Position numbers and translations under genes: made by a program. Positions 21,985-33,159 of a stretch of 64,000 nt of DNA are shown piece by piece. Under the pieces are notes generated by a model. It worked only from the letters and a program-made list of their open reading frames with translations. It was not told where the DNA came from and did not search any database. The stretch comes from Desmodus rotundus (taxonomy: Eukaryota; Chordata; Mammalia; Chiroptera; Phyllostomidae), in NCBI RefSeq assembly GCF_022682495.2, contig NC_071389.1, forward strand, positions 175,770,056 through 175,834,055, in the 5' to 3' direction. Within the stretch, counting starts at the first letter, position 1. Each line of letters opens with the position of its first letter.

Positions 21985-22120
21985 TCGCCCTCCCTGCCTG
22001 TTCATTAGCCTGTAAGCTGCGTGAGATCAGGACCATGTCCTATTCAACTTTGTGTTCCCAGTATCAAATAACTGGCCCGAGCAGGGCATGTGAAAGCATA
22101 ACCTACATAAGTGATCAATT
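21985..22120 (+). mobile_element. L2 3' end
   Basis: Matches the L2 terminal region in order: attagcctgtaagctgcgtg, aggaccatgtcctattcaac, tgtgttcccagtatc. Diverged and non-coding. Confidence 0.6.
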
Positions 22121-22204
22121 TGTAAAGACTGGGGTCTGTGGGGACTCTAGTCATAGCCTCAGTCTTCCTGAGTAGTGGGTGTAATTGGGATATGAGGAGG
22201 AAAG

Positions 22205-22395
22205 GGAACAAATATCCACTGAGTGCCTACATTTAGCATTAAATATTTTTATTTAATACCCTTAAGATGTGATATAGGTATAATTATGGCAATTTTACAG
22301 CACATACAGTGTATAATTTGCCTCAGCAAGTGGCCAACTCTGAATATAACCCCAGGTTTTTCTTAATAACCCAGGCTCCTTTCACTTTAATGTGC
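22205..22395 (-). mobile_element. MIR SINE
   Basis: The complement of MIR: the tatccactgagtgcctaca end, then attatggcaattttacagca and cctcagcaagtggccaactc-like blocks, ending at the tRNA-related head near 22390. The copy is highly diverged. Confidence 0.55.
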
Positions 22396-22639
22396 CTTTA
22401 GTGGCAATAATTGGTGGCAAGGCCTCTAAGGAATAAGATTATTGTTACAGATTTAAGAAATTAGACCCTAGCAGTGTTTTGACTGGAAAAAGCATTTTTG
22501 AGATCTATCTAGGTAAGGCTTACTTTAGCAGAGTCCTTATTTCTAGTATCAATGCAAACAGTTTCAGGAGGAGATTGGTACAGGGCAGGGAGGTGTGGCA
22601 GGGTACATTTAGTGCATTTTACCATTAAGACCTTTTTTT

Positions 22640-22890
22640 CCCTTTGTTCCTTTCATCTTTCCCCAGTGTGCCTCAAGATCGGATTCCATAATCTCTCCCC
22701 TGATCCTGACTTCACATTCTTATAGTACTCAGTCTGTACCACTCATGAAGCATTGCCACACTGTCTTCTATAGTAAATGTTTACGTGTCTGACTTGGCTC
22801 TGGCACTGTATCTTCTACACCTTTGTATTTGGATTTTGATACTATGTACTAAATAGATTCTCAATAAATGCCTGTTGAATAAGTCTATCA
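22640..22890 (+). mobile_element. L2 3' end
   Basis: It ends with the classic terminus tctcaataaatgcctgttga, preceded by tatcttctacacctttgtat and an L2-like CT-rich stretch. It reads in the plus direction and is non-coding. Confidence 0.7.
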
Positions 22891-23750
22891 TCTATCTCTT
22901 TCAACTGTTTATGGGATTTCCCTCTCCTACAAGTAGAGAGGGGTAAAACGAAGGGGATCTACAAGAACACAGTATTTTGTGGGAACATAGTGGAATGGTG
23001 ATCTATTGCCTAGATCTCCCTTCAAGGAAGGACTTGTTGCCCCAGCTACTGGGGATGTTGACAGTGAGTAGCTTCAGCTGGCATTGTCTTCAGTGATCAC
23101 TTCACCTGCAAAGAACTGCCTCAGCCAAGGTCACACCCTTCACACCCACACTCAGTGACCGATCAAGGGGGAGGTATAAATGTGGGACAGCTCTGATGGG
23201 CCATTTTAGCTTCCATTTGAGAAACTGTGCTAGGATTTTTATATAATTATTCTGTCTTTTTAAAAGTGGAAGTATAGTCATTAAAATTCATGAGTAGTTA
23301 CTAATCCACGAAGTATATTTGACCTATTACCTCACTTAAATGAATTGGTTTAAGAACCATTTCCTTTAGGAAACCCCAACTAGAATATTTTCCCCTTTTC
23401 TTCTGTCCCTTCCCTATGTTATGTCAAAATTTAGTATATTATAAAAGTCTATTGATGAGGATACTGAACACTTGATCCTTCTATTGTTTAAAAATTGGAT
23501 TCATGTAACACTTGCTGAAGGTACATAAGAGGGAAGAAAAAATGTGAGTGTTGGAATTAGGTTGATGGTTAATGTATATAGAATATCCGACATATAGCAA
23601 ATATTTAGTTAATGTTAGTTTATTTTTTTCTATATTATGTTCTATTAATTTTGCTGGCACCTTCATAATATTATCTCATCTCCATGCATACATTCTTTCC
23701 AGCCAACATCTCTTCCCTTCCCATACCACTAATTCCAAACTATAGTCAAA
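22891..23750. other. Unassigned DNA
   Basis: Includes a moderately GC-rich patch at 22985-23230 with no open frame, and AT-rich flanks. No family recognised. Confidence 0.4.
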
Positions 23751-23754
23751 ATGA

Positions 23755-24285
23755 TTTTTTTTTAATGAAAATCTGATTAGTTGCTTCTCTGCATAAAATC
23801 CTAAAACTTCCTATTACTCCTGGCCTCTAATAATCTGAATGTTCTGGTGCTCTCTACCTCTCCAGATTAATTTCTTATAAGGCTGCTTGCTTTCCCTCAT
23901 TCTCTCTACTGCAGCTTCTTTTACCTTCTTCCAGCCCCTGTATATTTGTCATGTCTCTGCTTGTTCCCACCGCCTGAAATGCTCATTTCTGCCCATCCCT
24001 TTGCCTCTTTTTCATCCTTTAGATCTCAGCTCTGGAAAGTCTTCTTTGACCTGCTTCCTTTCCTCCCACCCTCAACTTAAATCGTTGGTATGTACTCTCA
24101 TGCAACCGTGTTACTTCACTTTGGGGCACTTATTTAAGTTTGTAATTAAGCATCAGTGTGATCAATTAATTGATTTCTGTCTTTCCCACAAGACTAAGTT
24201 CTGTGAGAGCAGGAAGCTGTTTACTGAATTTCTCATAGCCTAGTCCAGCAATTGGTAGGCTGTCAGTAAACATTGCACAATTTAA
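23755..24285 (+). mobile_element. Long L2 3' region
   Basis: About 530 bp of L2 in order: cataaaatcctaaaacttcc, ctgcagcttcttttaccttc, cctgaaatgctcatttctgc, tagatctcagctctggaaag, gagagcaggaagctgtttac and the terminal aggctgtcagtaaacattgc. A 118-codon plus frame (23887-24243) lies within it but has no L2 reverse-transcriptase motif, since this is the 3' untranslated part. Confidence 0.8.
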
Positions 24286-24304
24286 TTGACAAAAAACTCA
24301 GCAA

Positions 24305-24420
24305 GGGGTGTGAGTGTGTATGTGTATAATTTTATTATTATTATTGTTCTAATAAATGAGGAAACTGAAATTTACTTAAGTCCAAAGTCATACAGCTTGT
24401 AGGTTCAGAGAACCTTACAA
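24305..24420 (-). mobile_element. MIR fragment
   Basis: attattattattgttctaat, then aaatgaggaaactgaaattt and aagtcatacagcttgtaggt are the complementary core of MIR. An att microsatellite-like run at 24331-24345 overlaps. Confidence 0.6.
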
Positions 24421-24729
24421 TCTTTAAAAAGCACATTTGTTTTTAAGAGTATTTAAATACATTTTCTCTTCTGTATTATCCATCTAATAAAATATTCTTA
24501 GTTTTTTATGTCTTAACTTCTTCTCAATTACTTGGCACTCAGAAGACTCTAATATCCTTTAAAATTCACTTCTGCCTTTTGACATAAATGGCAAAGAACT
24601 GCAATGATGCTGAAATATAATTGTCCAGCCTATTGACTATGGCCCTGGGAATGTAAACTGATTCCAAATTGATATTCAAGTCAATTAATCAAAAAACTGA
24701 GACATACCACACAGTTTATGCTAACAGTG

Positions 24730-25145
24730 TGGTTTATGTTGGGGGGCTGTGGGCCATGATGAATCAGCCTGACCTCTGGAGGGTCGAGAGACTGACTAAG
24801 GTCAGTCACAGGGGCATTCTCTGCTGATATGACTAATCCGTAATAGAACCCTGGACAGCAAGGCTAAGGTGAGCTTCCTTGGTTGGCAATAGACCATACT
24901 TGTCACACATTGTTTCTGGGAGAAGCAACTGTCTATACAGGTGCTGCCCATATGACTCCACTGGGAAGAGAAAACCAGGAGCTTGTTCCTGGTCTCCTTT
25001 GGACTCCACCCTATGCACCTTTTACTTTTGCTGGCTTTAATCTGTAACCTTTCACTGTAATAAATAGTAATGATGAGTATAACAGCTATTCTGAGTTATG
25101 TGAGTTCTTCTAGTGAGTCATTGAACCTGAGAGTTGTCTTGAGGA
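24730..25145 (+). repeat. LTR-like or retroelement 3' end, unnamed
   Basis: The block contains gggtcgagagactgactaag, a polyadenylation-like gtaataaatagtaatg near 25055, and the 3' text gagtcattgaacctgagagt ... gaggacccctgtcaca. This ordering is familiar from an old mammalian repeat, but I cannot assign a family. The 61-codon minus frame at 24833-25018 is incidental. Confidence 0.4.
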
Positions 25146-25149
25146 CCCC

Positions 25150-25292
25150 TGTCACAGATGCTTGATAAAGGCATGGACTTTGAGATTGTTTGGATGGGTT
25201 TCAGACTTGAGTTTAACATTTGCTGTGTGATCTTGATCAAATTAGTCAACTAAATTCTCCTTCATTTCTGCATGCTTAAAACAAGCACAAAT
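25150..25292 (+). mobile_element. MIR SINE, left part
   Basis: The 5' and core parts of a plus-strand MIR: aaggcatggactttgagatt, ttgctgtgtgatcttgatca and tcaactaaattctccttcat. It is interrupted by the VES SINE at 25294 and resumes at 25541. Confidence 0.7.
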
Positions 25293-25293
25293 T

Positions 25294-25527
25294 GCCCTGG
25301 CTGGCGTGGCTCAGTTTCTTGGGCATCATCCTGCAAACTGAAAGGTGGCAGGTTCAATTCCAGATCAGAGTACATGCCTGGGTTGCCGGTTCAGTCCCTA
25401 GTCAGGGTACATGCAGGAGACAACTGATCAATGTTTCTCTCTCACATACGTGTTTCTCTCCCTCTCCTTCTCCCTCCCTTCCCCTCTCTCTAGAGTCAAT
25501 AAAAGAAAAAAATAATAAAACAAAACC
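25294..25527 (+). mobile_element. VES-type SINE inserted in MIR
   Basis: The head is gccctggctggcgtggctcag. The B box (aggttcaattcc near 25350-25361) is followed by a second, related cggttcagtcccta block near 25388-25401. The pyrimidine tract ctctccctctccttctccct is followed by gagtcaataaaag and an A-rich tail. Flanks aaacaagcacaaat (from 25279) and aaacaagcataat (25528-25540) differ at one site, plus one extra base, and are the target-site duplication. The insertion splits an older MIR. Confidence 0.9.
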
Positions 25528-25540
25528 AAACAAGCATAAT

Positions 25541-25650
25541 AACATCTATGTTGCAGTGTTGGTATGAGGATTAAATGAGATAATGTAAGTCATGTGCCTT
25601 GCATGTGTTTAGTTAAAGGTAGCTATTATTATCACATTGGGGTAAAGGGT
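25541..25650 (+). mobile_element. MIR SINE, right part
   Basis: Continues the split MIR: tgttggtatgaggattaaat and gagataatgtaagtcatgtg, then the 3' end with agctattattatcac. Confidence 0.7.
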
Positions 25651-26028
25651 GTAGGAATACAAAGATTATTAAGATGTATTTTCCACTGTCTAGCCACTTA
25701 GTCAAAGGGGAAATTCTTGTCATGAGGACTATGGGAAAATTATATTATTTACCACTTGGTTCACTCTTTGTAGACTGATAATTGGTTGACTCAGCCACAG
25801 AAACTGTCCATCCTATTCATAGACACTGCTATCCTGGGCAGGGACAGGGCAGGCAGAGAGAGAAAGGGTTTTTCTACCTGGTTCTGAAGATATATCTAAG
25901 ATGCATACACAGGTAATTAGCCTGTGCACATCTCTTTTATCACATCAGTACTAGGAGATGGACGCTCAAGAGGGAACAATTAGTCTTTTACGACTCTTTA
26001 TTTTCAAGACATCCCTAAATGTTCCCTT

Positions 26029-26330
26029 ATTTTAGGCTTTTATTAAATTTATCGGGGTGACATTGGTTTAATTATATAGGTTTCAAGTGTATATTTCTAT
26101 GACACATCATCTGTATATTGCATTGTGTGTTTACCACCCAAAGTCAAGTCTTCTTCCATCACCATATATTTGACCCCCTTTGCCTGTCCTACCTTACATG
26201 TATTGAATGGAATATTGCTCAGCCATAGGAGAAGGTGAAATACTGCCATCTGCGGCAACATGGATGGATCTTGAGAATATTATGCTAAGTAAAATAAGAC
26301 AGACAGAGAAGTCTTATGTGGAATACAAAA
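26029..26330 (-). mobile_element. L1 3' end with 5' inversion (twin priming)
   Basis: The left part (26033-26195) is the complement of an L1 3' untranslated region (attaaatttatcggggtgac, tatataggtttcaagtgtat). The right part (26198-26330) is plus-strand L1 sequence from further upstream (gaatggaatattgctcagcc, tatgctaagtaaaataagac). Both lie between ctaaatgttccctt (26015-26028) and ctaaatgttccttt (26331-26344), a duplication with 13 of 14 matches. One insertion with an inverted 5' segment is the natural reading. Confidence 0.85.
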
Positions 26331-26344
26331 CTAAATGTTCCTTT

Positions 26345-26984
26345 CAACTTTACTTTGCCTGAATAACAACACTGGCATGTAGAGGGACAGCATGCCATGA
26401 GGTCGGCCTCTGCTGTCCCTTCTTTCCCATCCCTCCCTCATATGTACACACATACTCTCCTGCATCAAGTGAAGCCCTACCTAGGGAAGGGCATGGAGTC
26501 AAATATGTGTTTTTTTTAAATCCCTAATATTAGCATAACAATCTCTAAACATCTAGGTTGGTCCTGGTTATTCTGCATTTAAGGTTTTAATTAAAACTAG
26601 AATGCATATACAGTCTCAAATTTGTTATAGGTTGTATTCTCTAAATCAGTTATTTCAAATTGAAATCCATTTTCCATGGAAACCATGTCATATAATACTA
26701 ATAAAAAAGTTTGTTTTGTTACTAATGTACTTGATATATATAGTCTTGCACTATTATTACCACAGCTGAACTTGGCTTTTATGAACAACTCTGTGTCCCC
26801 TGTAGCCCTAGGACCCCCATTTTATACTCCGCTTCATCTCTGGGGACATAGTAAGAGACACTCTCCAATTCTAACTCATTAGTGGTAGCTCTCAGGGCTG
26901 TAGTGGGGCAGGAGGTAGGTGCAGTGAGAATTCTAGGGTATTATGAGAAAGGAGCATCTATCTGTCAGAATGCCTTCGGAGGTC
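26345..26984. other. Unassigned DNA
   Basis: No repeat or gene recognised. Short frames on both strands near 26600-26880 lack motifs. Confidence 0.4.
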
Positions 26985-27250
26985 TTAAATATTAAGCAAT
27001 TTTATTATCTCACATAATAAGTAAGTCCAGGGACATGCTATCCCAGCTGTTTAATTATTTTAACCAAGACCCAGATGCCCAATTTTTATGTTCTGCTATT
27101 CCAGGTGTTGACTTCATTTCTGAGCTGGTAGCAACACAAAGGAAAATTTTCCCAGAATTCCCACAGCAAACTTCCCTTCATGTCTCATTGGCCAGAATTT
27201 GGTCATTAGTCCATTTTCAAAATGAGCAGTAGCAAAGAGGATGGCATTAC
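26985..27250 (-). repeat. Unnamed ancient interspersed repeat
   Basis: Text such as tattatctcacataataagt, cttcatgtctcattggccag and gaggatggcattaccatgat matches a recurrent mammalian repeat pattern that also seems present at 47065-47580. Strand is uncertain. I cannot name the family. Confidence 0.35.
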
Positions 27251-28480
27251 CATGATTTATATTACAATCTGGTAGATAACGGCTGCTGGGGACTCAATCC
27301 CAATGCCTATTTTCAGCCCGTTGCTGTTGGAGCTGGTGATAATTTTCTATCTGTAATTTTCTGCCCATTCCTTTTTTTTGACCTCAGTGAGGCCAAAACC
27401 CTGCCCTGCTTCTTATTGTACATGGCCCCAGCACAGGCTTCACTCTTTTGAAACTAATAGGAACAATAGGAAAGGGGAGGCCTCAGGTCTGGCCCCTTGC
27501 TTCCCTCTGCCATGGTATTGAATCTTTCCTTGCTCACTACTGTGCAGAAACACACAGAACCCAAATTAAAAAAAATCTAAAACCTTCTTCCCTATTTACC
27601 CGATCCTGAGGTACTTTTGGGATTTTTCACTGTAATTTTTTAAATGAGTTTTATTTTGATGTTAATAACAATGAAAAACAAATGCAAAGTTCCCCTTGAC
27701 CTCCCAACACATTTTTCTCTTGTATTCTCACCTCCTTCTTTTTACTTAGGTTGAGTAATGGAGATTTTAAGAGTGACTCTTAGGTAAAGAAAGGACTGTG
27801 ATGACATTCATTTGCACTTAGAGGAGAGCCAGACCTCGGATTCCCCTGGGCATCAGGGAGTTGGAAGTATTGGTAACACATCCCCCTCCCTCCCCTCTCC
27901 TATTGTTCCAACTAGTTTCTAAAAAGCAAAGCCTGCTCTGGGGCCACCTAAGAAGCAGGGCAGGGGTTTGGCCTCACTGAGGTGGAAGTAAAAGGAATCA
28001 GCAGGGAATTCTCAGGCAAGGGAAGCTGAAAGAAAGGAGTTCCTGGGGTAGAAACCAGAGGCTGCTGTGAGAAGCCAGATAGCTGTATTGAGGTCACTGG
28101 GAAGCTGGGAAACAACTTGCGTCTTCTTAAGAGTGAAGACATGTGTACTGACCCAGTTTAAAACCACCTACCCTGATTTTTCCATTCACATCCAGACTCA
28201 TGTTCATGTTAGTTCCTAACCCATGCTTCCAGCACAAAGCAATGTGATCTCAGATACTTACAAATTCACACCTGCCATAGAACTTTCCTTCCACTCACAC
28301 CCTATTAAATACACAAAGTACACATTTTATTGTCACAAATACTCAGAAAAGACAAAGCCTTTCAGTCTTCCTTGGCTCAAAAATAACCTGAAAAATTAAT
28401 CATTAGCCAATACCTGGAAACAATGTAGGCAAGACCTCACATATACGCAAATTCAGGGATTATTGAAATTTTCACTAATC
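27251..28480. other. Unassigned DNA
   Basis: A mixture of unique-looking sequence. No open frame exceeds 64 codons, and no splice-bounded exon or repeat was recognised. This is one of the longer stretches that looks non-repetitive. Confidence 0.4.
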
Positions 28481-28511
28481 AAAAAAAAAAAAAGAAAGAA
28501 AGAGAAAAAAT
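28481..28511. repeat. A-rich low-complexity tract
   Basis: Thirteen A residues followed by gaaagaaagagaaaaaa, immediately left of the mariner element. Confidence 0.85.
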
Positions 28512-28529
28512 TCTATATCTAATGATATA

Positions 28530-29213
28530 CGAGTTCTATTCAGAAGGCATCCAGCCATGTAATATGAAAAATAGAGACATTTATTGAAGAAGATACAAGA
28601 TACAAGAAACATCGTACACAGGACAATGATGCCTCAGTCCACTTCAAAGTAGGCACATTGGGAACCTCACACAGTTTTCCCAATCACCATCAGCTGCCCT
28701 GTTGTATTTTCCTGAATCTCATCGATGGTCTGAAATCTTTTCCCTTACAAAGGTGATTTTAGTTTGGAGAAAAGTCAGAAGTCACAGGGCACCAAATCTG
28801 GGCTGCAGGGGGGCTGAGTCACCTGGGTGATTTCATGTTTTGCCAAAAAACTTTGCACAAGATACGATGCGTGAGTGGGCACGTTGTCGTGATGAAGTTG
28901 CCCATCACCAGTTGCCCATAACTGCGGCCTTCTGAATCATCCAAATAGTTTCCGCAGAGGAATGTTCAAGCTTAACACAAAATTCGATGCAAATTTGTTG
29001 CTCTACTTGCTCAGTCATTTTGGATGCGACAGCCACACAGTACACATGCTCACTCAATGGTGTCTACCGTCCCCACTGACTAATGCAGTGAAGTTGTCAT
29101 TGTTCACGCATGGGTATTTCAGTCTACTCTCCTTGCCTGCCAGGTTACAATGATGTTGTGCAAACTGTTCTCGTTATATGAACAATGGCTAGACTTTTTC
29201 TGGGTAGACCTTG
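28530..29213 (-). mobile_element. Mariner-family DNA transposon, internally deleted
   Basis: The ends are inverted repeats: cgagttctattcagaaggca at the left and, complemented, caaggtctacccagaaaaag at the right (about 20 of 29 positions agree over the first 29). Each end abuts TA (28528-28529 and 29214-29215), the mariner target. The element is 684 bp against a usual 1.3 kb. It carries the start and end of a mariner transposase on the minus strand with the middle deleted. Confidence 0.9.
28667..29018 (-). pseudogene. Mariner transposase relic
   Basis: Read on the minus strand, the relic starts at an ATG at 29016-29018 and covers the N-terminal helix-turn-helix start, including a QQICIEFCVKLEHSSAETI segment. 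It then jumps to the catalytic C-terminal region. The HHDN block (second Asp of the DD34D triad) lies near 28883-28894, followed by the SPDL-to-PCDF region (third Asp) and a stop at 28667-28669. The central part with the first catalytic Asp is missing, and at least one frameshift is present. Inactive. Confidence 0.85.
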
Positions 29214-29398
29214 TATGATCTCAGGGGAACCTAATTTTATATGTTAATATTTTCAGTGTAAGTATACTGATAATTGTTGAACAGCTGCCTCTTTAAGGGA
29301 GAGGACAAACAGAGTTTATATGGACTATCTCATTCCTAAAATCAAGAGTCTGATTTACATACAACCAATGTGAGGAGTATAGTTAAGAGGAAAGAGAA

Positions 29399-29660
29399 GT
29401 GAAATAAGTCAGTCAGAGAAAGACAAATACCATATGATTTTACTCATAAGTGGAATCTAATAAACTGAACTAATGAGCAAAATAGTGACACACTCAAAAG
29501 ATAGAGGCAGCCTCCCAGCTCTGGGTGGGAGTTAAGGGGTGGAAGAATTGAGCAAAAATGAACAAGGACTCATGGACATGAATAATGGTGTGGTGATTGC
29601 TGGGGAGTGGGAGGTTTAAGGGGGATAAATGGTAATGGAAAAAAGGCAATAATAAAAAAG
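29399..29660 (+). mobile_element. L1 3'-end fragment
   Basis: Sense-strand L1 3' sequence: gtgaaataagtcagtcagag, ataccatatgattttactca, then a G-rich block (gggataaatggtaatgg) and caataataaaaaag. It is about 260 bp. Flanking duplication was not convincing. A 72-codon minus frame (29494-29712) is antisense. Confidence 0.85.
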
Positions 29661-30338
29661 AGTAGCGGTAGAGGAAGACTTTTCTTGTCTGAACTGCATG
29701 ATTAATCATCACAAATCATCAGAAATGATTAGCTCACAGAAAATCAGTGTGAATTCAAGCCTTTGCATTCTTGGCCTTACATCCACTCTATTTCTCCCAG
29801 GAATCAAATAAATTATTTGATACATGAAAAAAAAAAAAAAAGAAAGAGAACTGAACTGACCATCAGAGGCCCAGTGATGCAAAACCTGGCTTTCTCTGAT
29901 ATTTATTATGAGTTTGGACAAGAGCTTTGTAAAGACCTGAAGAACACATGTTCTGAATCATTAAGTTTGTTTTCTAATGTTTTCAACAGCACAAGTTGAA
30001 ACTGAATTCCATGGTGGATAGGGAGAGAAGGTTATTTTGTATTTCCCTGGTGGTGCTCTGTAGAACATTGTCAAGTTAGTGGAAAGAGAGGAGTGGAAGA
30101 AGAGGGGAAGAAACGGGTATGGAAAGTATAGTTTCATTGATTTCCTTCCATGTGGATTTGTTGTGAGATGCGCGGATGGAGAGAGATGGCGGGTAATGGT
30201 AACACAGGAATCTCTGCCTTTCTTGTCCCCAAGGGGCTTTCTTTCTCACGGCTATAGCTTTGAAAGCAAAGCTACCCAGCATCCACTCCTCCTCTTTCTT
30301 CCTAACAGACTCTTGATTATGTCCCCTAACCATTCTTT
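29661..30338. other. Unassigned DNA with A-rich run
   Basis: A run of about 15 A (29827-29841) follows gatacatg and could be the tail of a small retroposed sequence, but no source was recognised. Opposing frames at 30076-30348 show no motif. Confidence 0.4.
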
Positions 30339-30353
30339 CCCCTTCTAATTCTA

Positions 30354-30561
30354 TTTTTTAAAAGATTTTATTTATTTATTTTTAGGCAGAGGGAAAGGAA
30401 AGAAAAAGAGGGAGAGAAACATCAATGTGTGGTTGTCTCTCGAGTGTCCCCTATTGGGGACCTGGCCCACAACCCAGGCATGAGCTCTGACTGGGAATCG
30501 AACCAGTGAAAGTTTTGTTTGCAGGCCGGCGCTCAATCCACTGAGCCACACAAGCCAGGGC
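30354..30561 (-). mobile_element. VES-type SINE with perfect target duplication
   Basis: A T-rich start (complement of the A-rich tail), the gagagaaacatcaatgtgtg block, the B-box complement gggaatcgaac at about 30493-30503, and the head complement ending cacacaagccagggc at 30561. The 15-base word ccccttctaattcta is repeated without mismatch at 30339-30353 and 30562-30576. A perfect duplication and intact B box suggest a younger copy than 4601-4815. Confidence 0.95.
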
Positions 30562-30576
30562 CCCCTTCTAATTCTA

Positions 30577-30902
30577 GAGGGGTGTAAGTCTTCATTAGTG
30601 TAAGCCAATCCACAGATGACATCCCTCTGGCTACTATTGATGCAATGGGAAGCTTGGTGATTTCCATTTACCTAAACAGATTGAAAGGATGGACTGATAT
30701 TCCATACTTGGAGAAGTTATCTTTATTACCAGGTTTAAAAAGAAAGCCTATGATGCCAATTGCCATTGGCAGTCATCTTTCAACTAAAAGGGAAACCAGC
30801 CTTAGGATGAACCTGATGCCAAGAGAAACAGACATCTGATATCCTGATTATGTCATTGAGCTGTATCTGGAGCCTAAGTTAAGAGGATTTACTGTTATAT
30901 AA
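30577..30902. other. Unassigned DNA
   Basis: A 64-codon plus frame (30645-30839) exists but has no recognised feature. Nothing else seen. Confidence 0.4.
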
Positions 30903-31276
30903 GGTGTTATATTCCCCCAAAATTCATATGTTGAAGTTCTATTCCCTAGTATCTCAGAGTGTGACTTTATTTGGATCTAGGGGCTTTAAAGAGGTAATTA
31001 AGGTTAAATGAGGTTGTAAGGGTGGGCCCTAGTCCAATGTGAGCTGGCTTCTTAGAAGGGAGAGAAACACTAGGGGTACGTGCACATGGAGGAATGGCCT
31101 CGTGAGAACACAAGAGAAGGCCTTTTGCACAATCAAGGAGAGAGACCTTGGGAGGAACCAAACTGCCAATACCATGATCTTAGACTTCCAGCTTCCAGAA
31201 CTGTGGGAAATAAATGTCTGTTGTTTTAGCCATCTAGTTTGTGGTATTTAGTTATGGCAGCCCTAGCAGACTAATA
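30903..31276 (+). mobile_element. MLT1 LTR, near full length
   Basis: It begins ggtgttatattcccccaaaa and proceeds through tcatatgttgaagttctatt, ggtaattaaggttaaatgag, gggccctagtccaatgtgag, cttagacttccagcttccag and gaaataaatgtctgttgttt to atggcagccctagcagacta. This is the standard MLT1 order at the expected size of about 370 bp. The aaataaa motif (31208-31214) is its own polyadenylation signal. A solo LTR. Confidence 0.92.
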
Positions 31277-33155
31277 CTTGTGGTCACACATTTTCTCCCT
31301 GTTTAAGAGTTGATGAGTTGGGATTTTAATTACTTGCAGCCAGAATCATCTTGACACAGGATATTCATGATCTTCCCTGCTTTTTTCTGCAAGTCTTCTT
31401 TATGCTGGTTTTTTTTTCCCCACGTGTTTTCTCTGTTTCTCAGGGCACAGAAGTCAGTTATTTCTGCTGCACCCTTGATTTTATATGGCATTTCTAATGA
31501 GACAAATAAAAAAGACTGATTTGGGTTCATATGTGCCAGTTCTAACATCCTAGAAGAGAAAATAAGATTAATGCTAATGGGTCCAATTAGAAGCTTTGGA
31601 CCAATTAGCTGAGGCCAAAAGGACGAGAGGCATGTAGCAGAGATTATGGGAGTGGCCTCATCGAGAAGGAGAACAGGCACATCCTCTTCTAGGAGATATA
31701 CAGACAGGGAGGAAATTCCTGACATTTTGAATATAGAAATCCTATTCACCATCATATCCCTGGTGCTTAGCGCTTGGGTTTCTTGTCCCTACACTGCAGT
31801 CTAGAAACTGAAGCTTCCTGGTGTACATGTAGCAATGTAGCCATGTTCACACTCAAATAACGTTGGGAGACTTACCTGACAGAGGCTTGGGTGGGAGATG
31901 CAGGCATCAATGAGAGAAAGGAGAATGGATGGAGGGGCTTGCAAGGTCAAGGGATTGTTATTTGGGGGAGGGACACTAGTTCACGTGTAAAAGCCTTAAA
32001 AAAAAAGAGGCAAATAATTAGAGGCTGGATTAAAGAAGGAAAACGAACATGTATTGAGCATAATAGTGGGTGCGCAGGCTGACATACAAGCAATCCTTCA
32101 ACCAGCCCAATAATAATTTGCCCCTGAATTCACTATTTGCAATTTGTAAACTCCTTTAATCACCCTCTCTCCTCATGAAACTGACAGTAACTGTTAGAGG
32201 TCCTTACACATTGCTATGCTGCTGCCTGGGAGGGAGACACATGTTGAGGCTTCAGAAAGGCCATAATCCACTCAGGAGTGAAGCTCTTTAAGAGCTCCCT
32301 GACCCTCTGATTTGGGTGGCTACACTCCATGTCCTTGGCCACTGTATGTGGCAAGCCTGACTTCTTTTGTTTTGATGTCTCTGGCAAATCCTGCATTTAT
32401 ACTGGAATATTAGACCTCTACATTTTACTGGCAGAGCAGAAACTTGAAGGCAGATTCTATTGCAAAAGAAAGGAAAAGGCTGGAGGGCAAAAAAGTCTTT
32501 GGTGGACAGTGCAGGTGGGGTGTAGAAGTTTAGGCAGTTGGCCATGCCTTGGAGACCCAACAAGAAGTTAACAAGTGGAGCATTGGCACCAAACGGGGCC
32601 CCTGAGAGCAATCCAAGAGAACTGCAGATCCAGACAGGCAATCATCCGTCTGCATCAGGGCTTGTTGATAACACAGAGGAAATAAAGATTAATTACCCTC
32701 CTGGGCACCGTGTTATCTATCCCAGGTGCCCTGCCCATTATTGGCTCCATGGATCCAGAGTTTTGGAACATAGGATCATTGGCAGTTGGTGGAGTCTAAA
32801 TTATTTATGCAGTCTTTGACTTAGCATCTTGTAGAGACCACAGTTGCAGTCTTTATAGTTTTTATAGGCACATTGAATGTGAATGGGAAATATCACTGAT
32901 TAATGTTAAAACTAGGAAGAGTGAGTGGAATTTAGGGAGAGGACACAGGGAGTCTTCTCCCTGTGCATTATAAAACTTAAAACATTATGTTCAGGGACAA
33001 ATAATGAGTCAAGAAATAGATGTATAAACATCTTGTTTTTTTCCTTGAGTAAGCATGTGCTTCTCCAAGTGTCAGCATTTGATTGTTTTGGCAAATATGC
33101 ATAATACCTCATGTACATCGCTATCACTGCATTTCCACATTGTCTGATAATCATT
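31277..33155. other. Unassigned, largely unique-looking DNA
   Basis: Includes a minus-strand open frame of 141 codons at 31330-31755 and overlapping frames of 117, 93 and 80 codons at 32288-32819. None shows a recognised domain, signal peptide with a plausible partner, or splice context. No repeat family was identified. If an exon is hidden in this window, this interval is a reasonable place to test. Confidence 0.4.
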
Positions 33156-33159
33156 TATG

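Noticed and set aside
23887..24243. 118-codon plus-strand frame with signal-peptide-like start
   Set aside because: It falls within the 3' untranslated part of an L2; the hydrophobic start is a product of CT-rich DNA.
31330..31755. 141-codon minus-strand frame
   Set aside because: No recognised domain, no splice or promoter context. Kept only as part of an unassigned interval.
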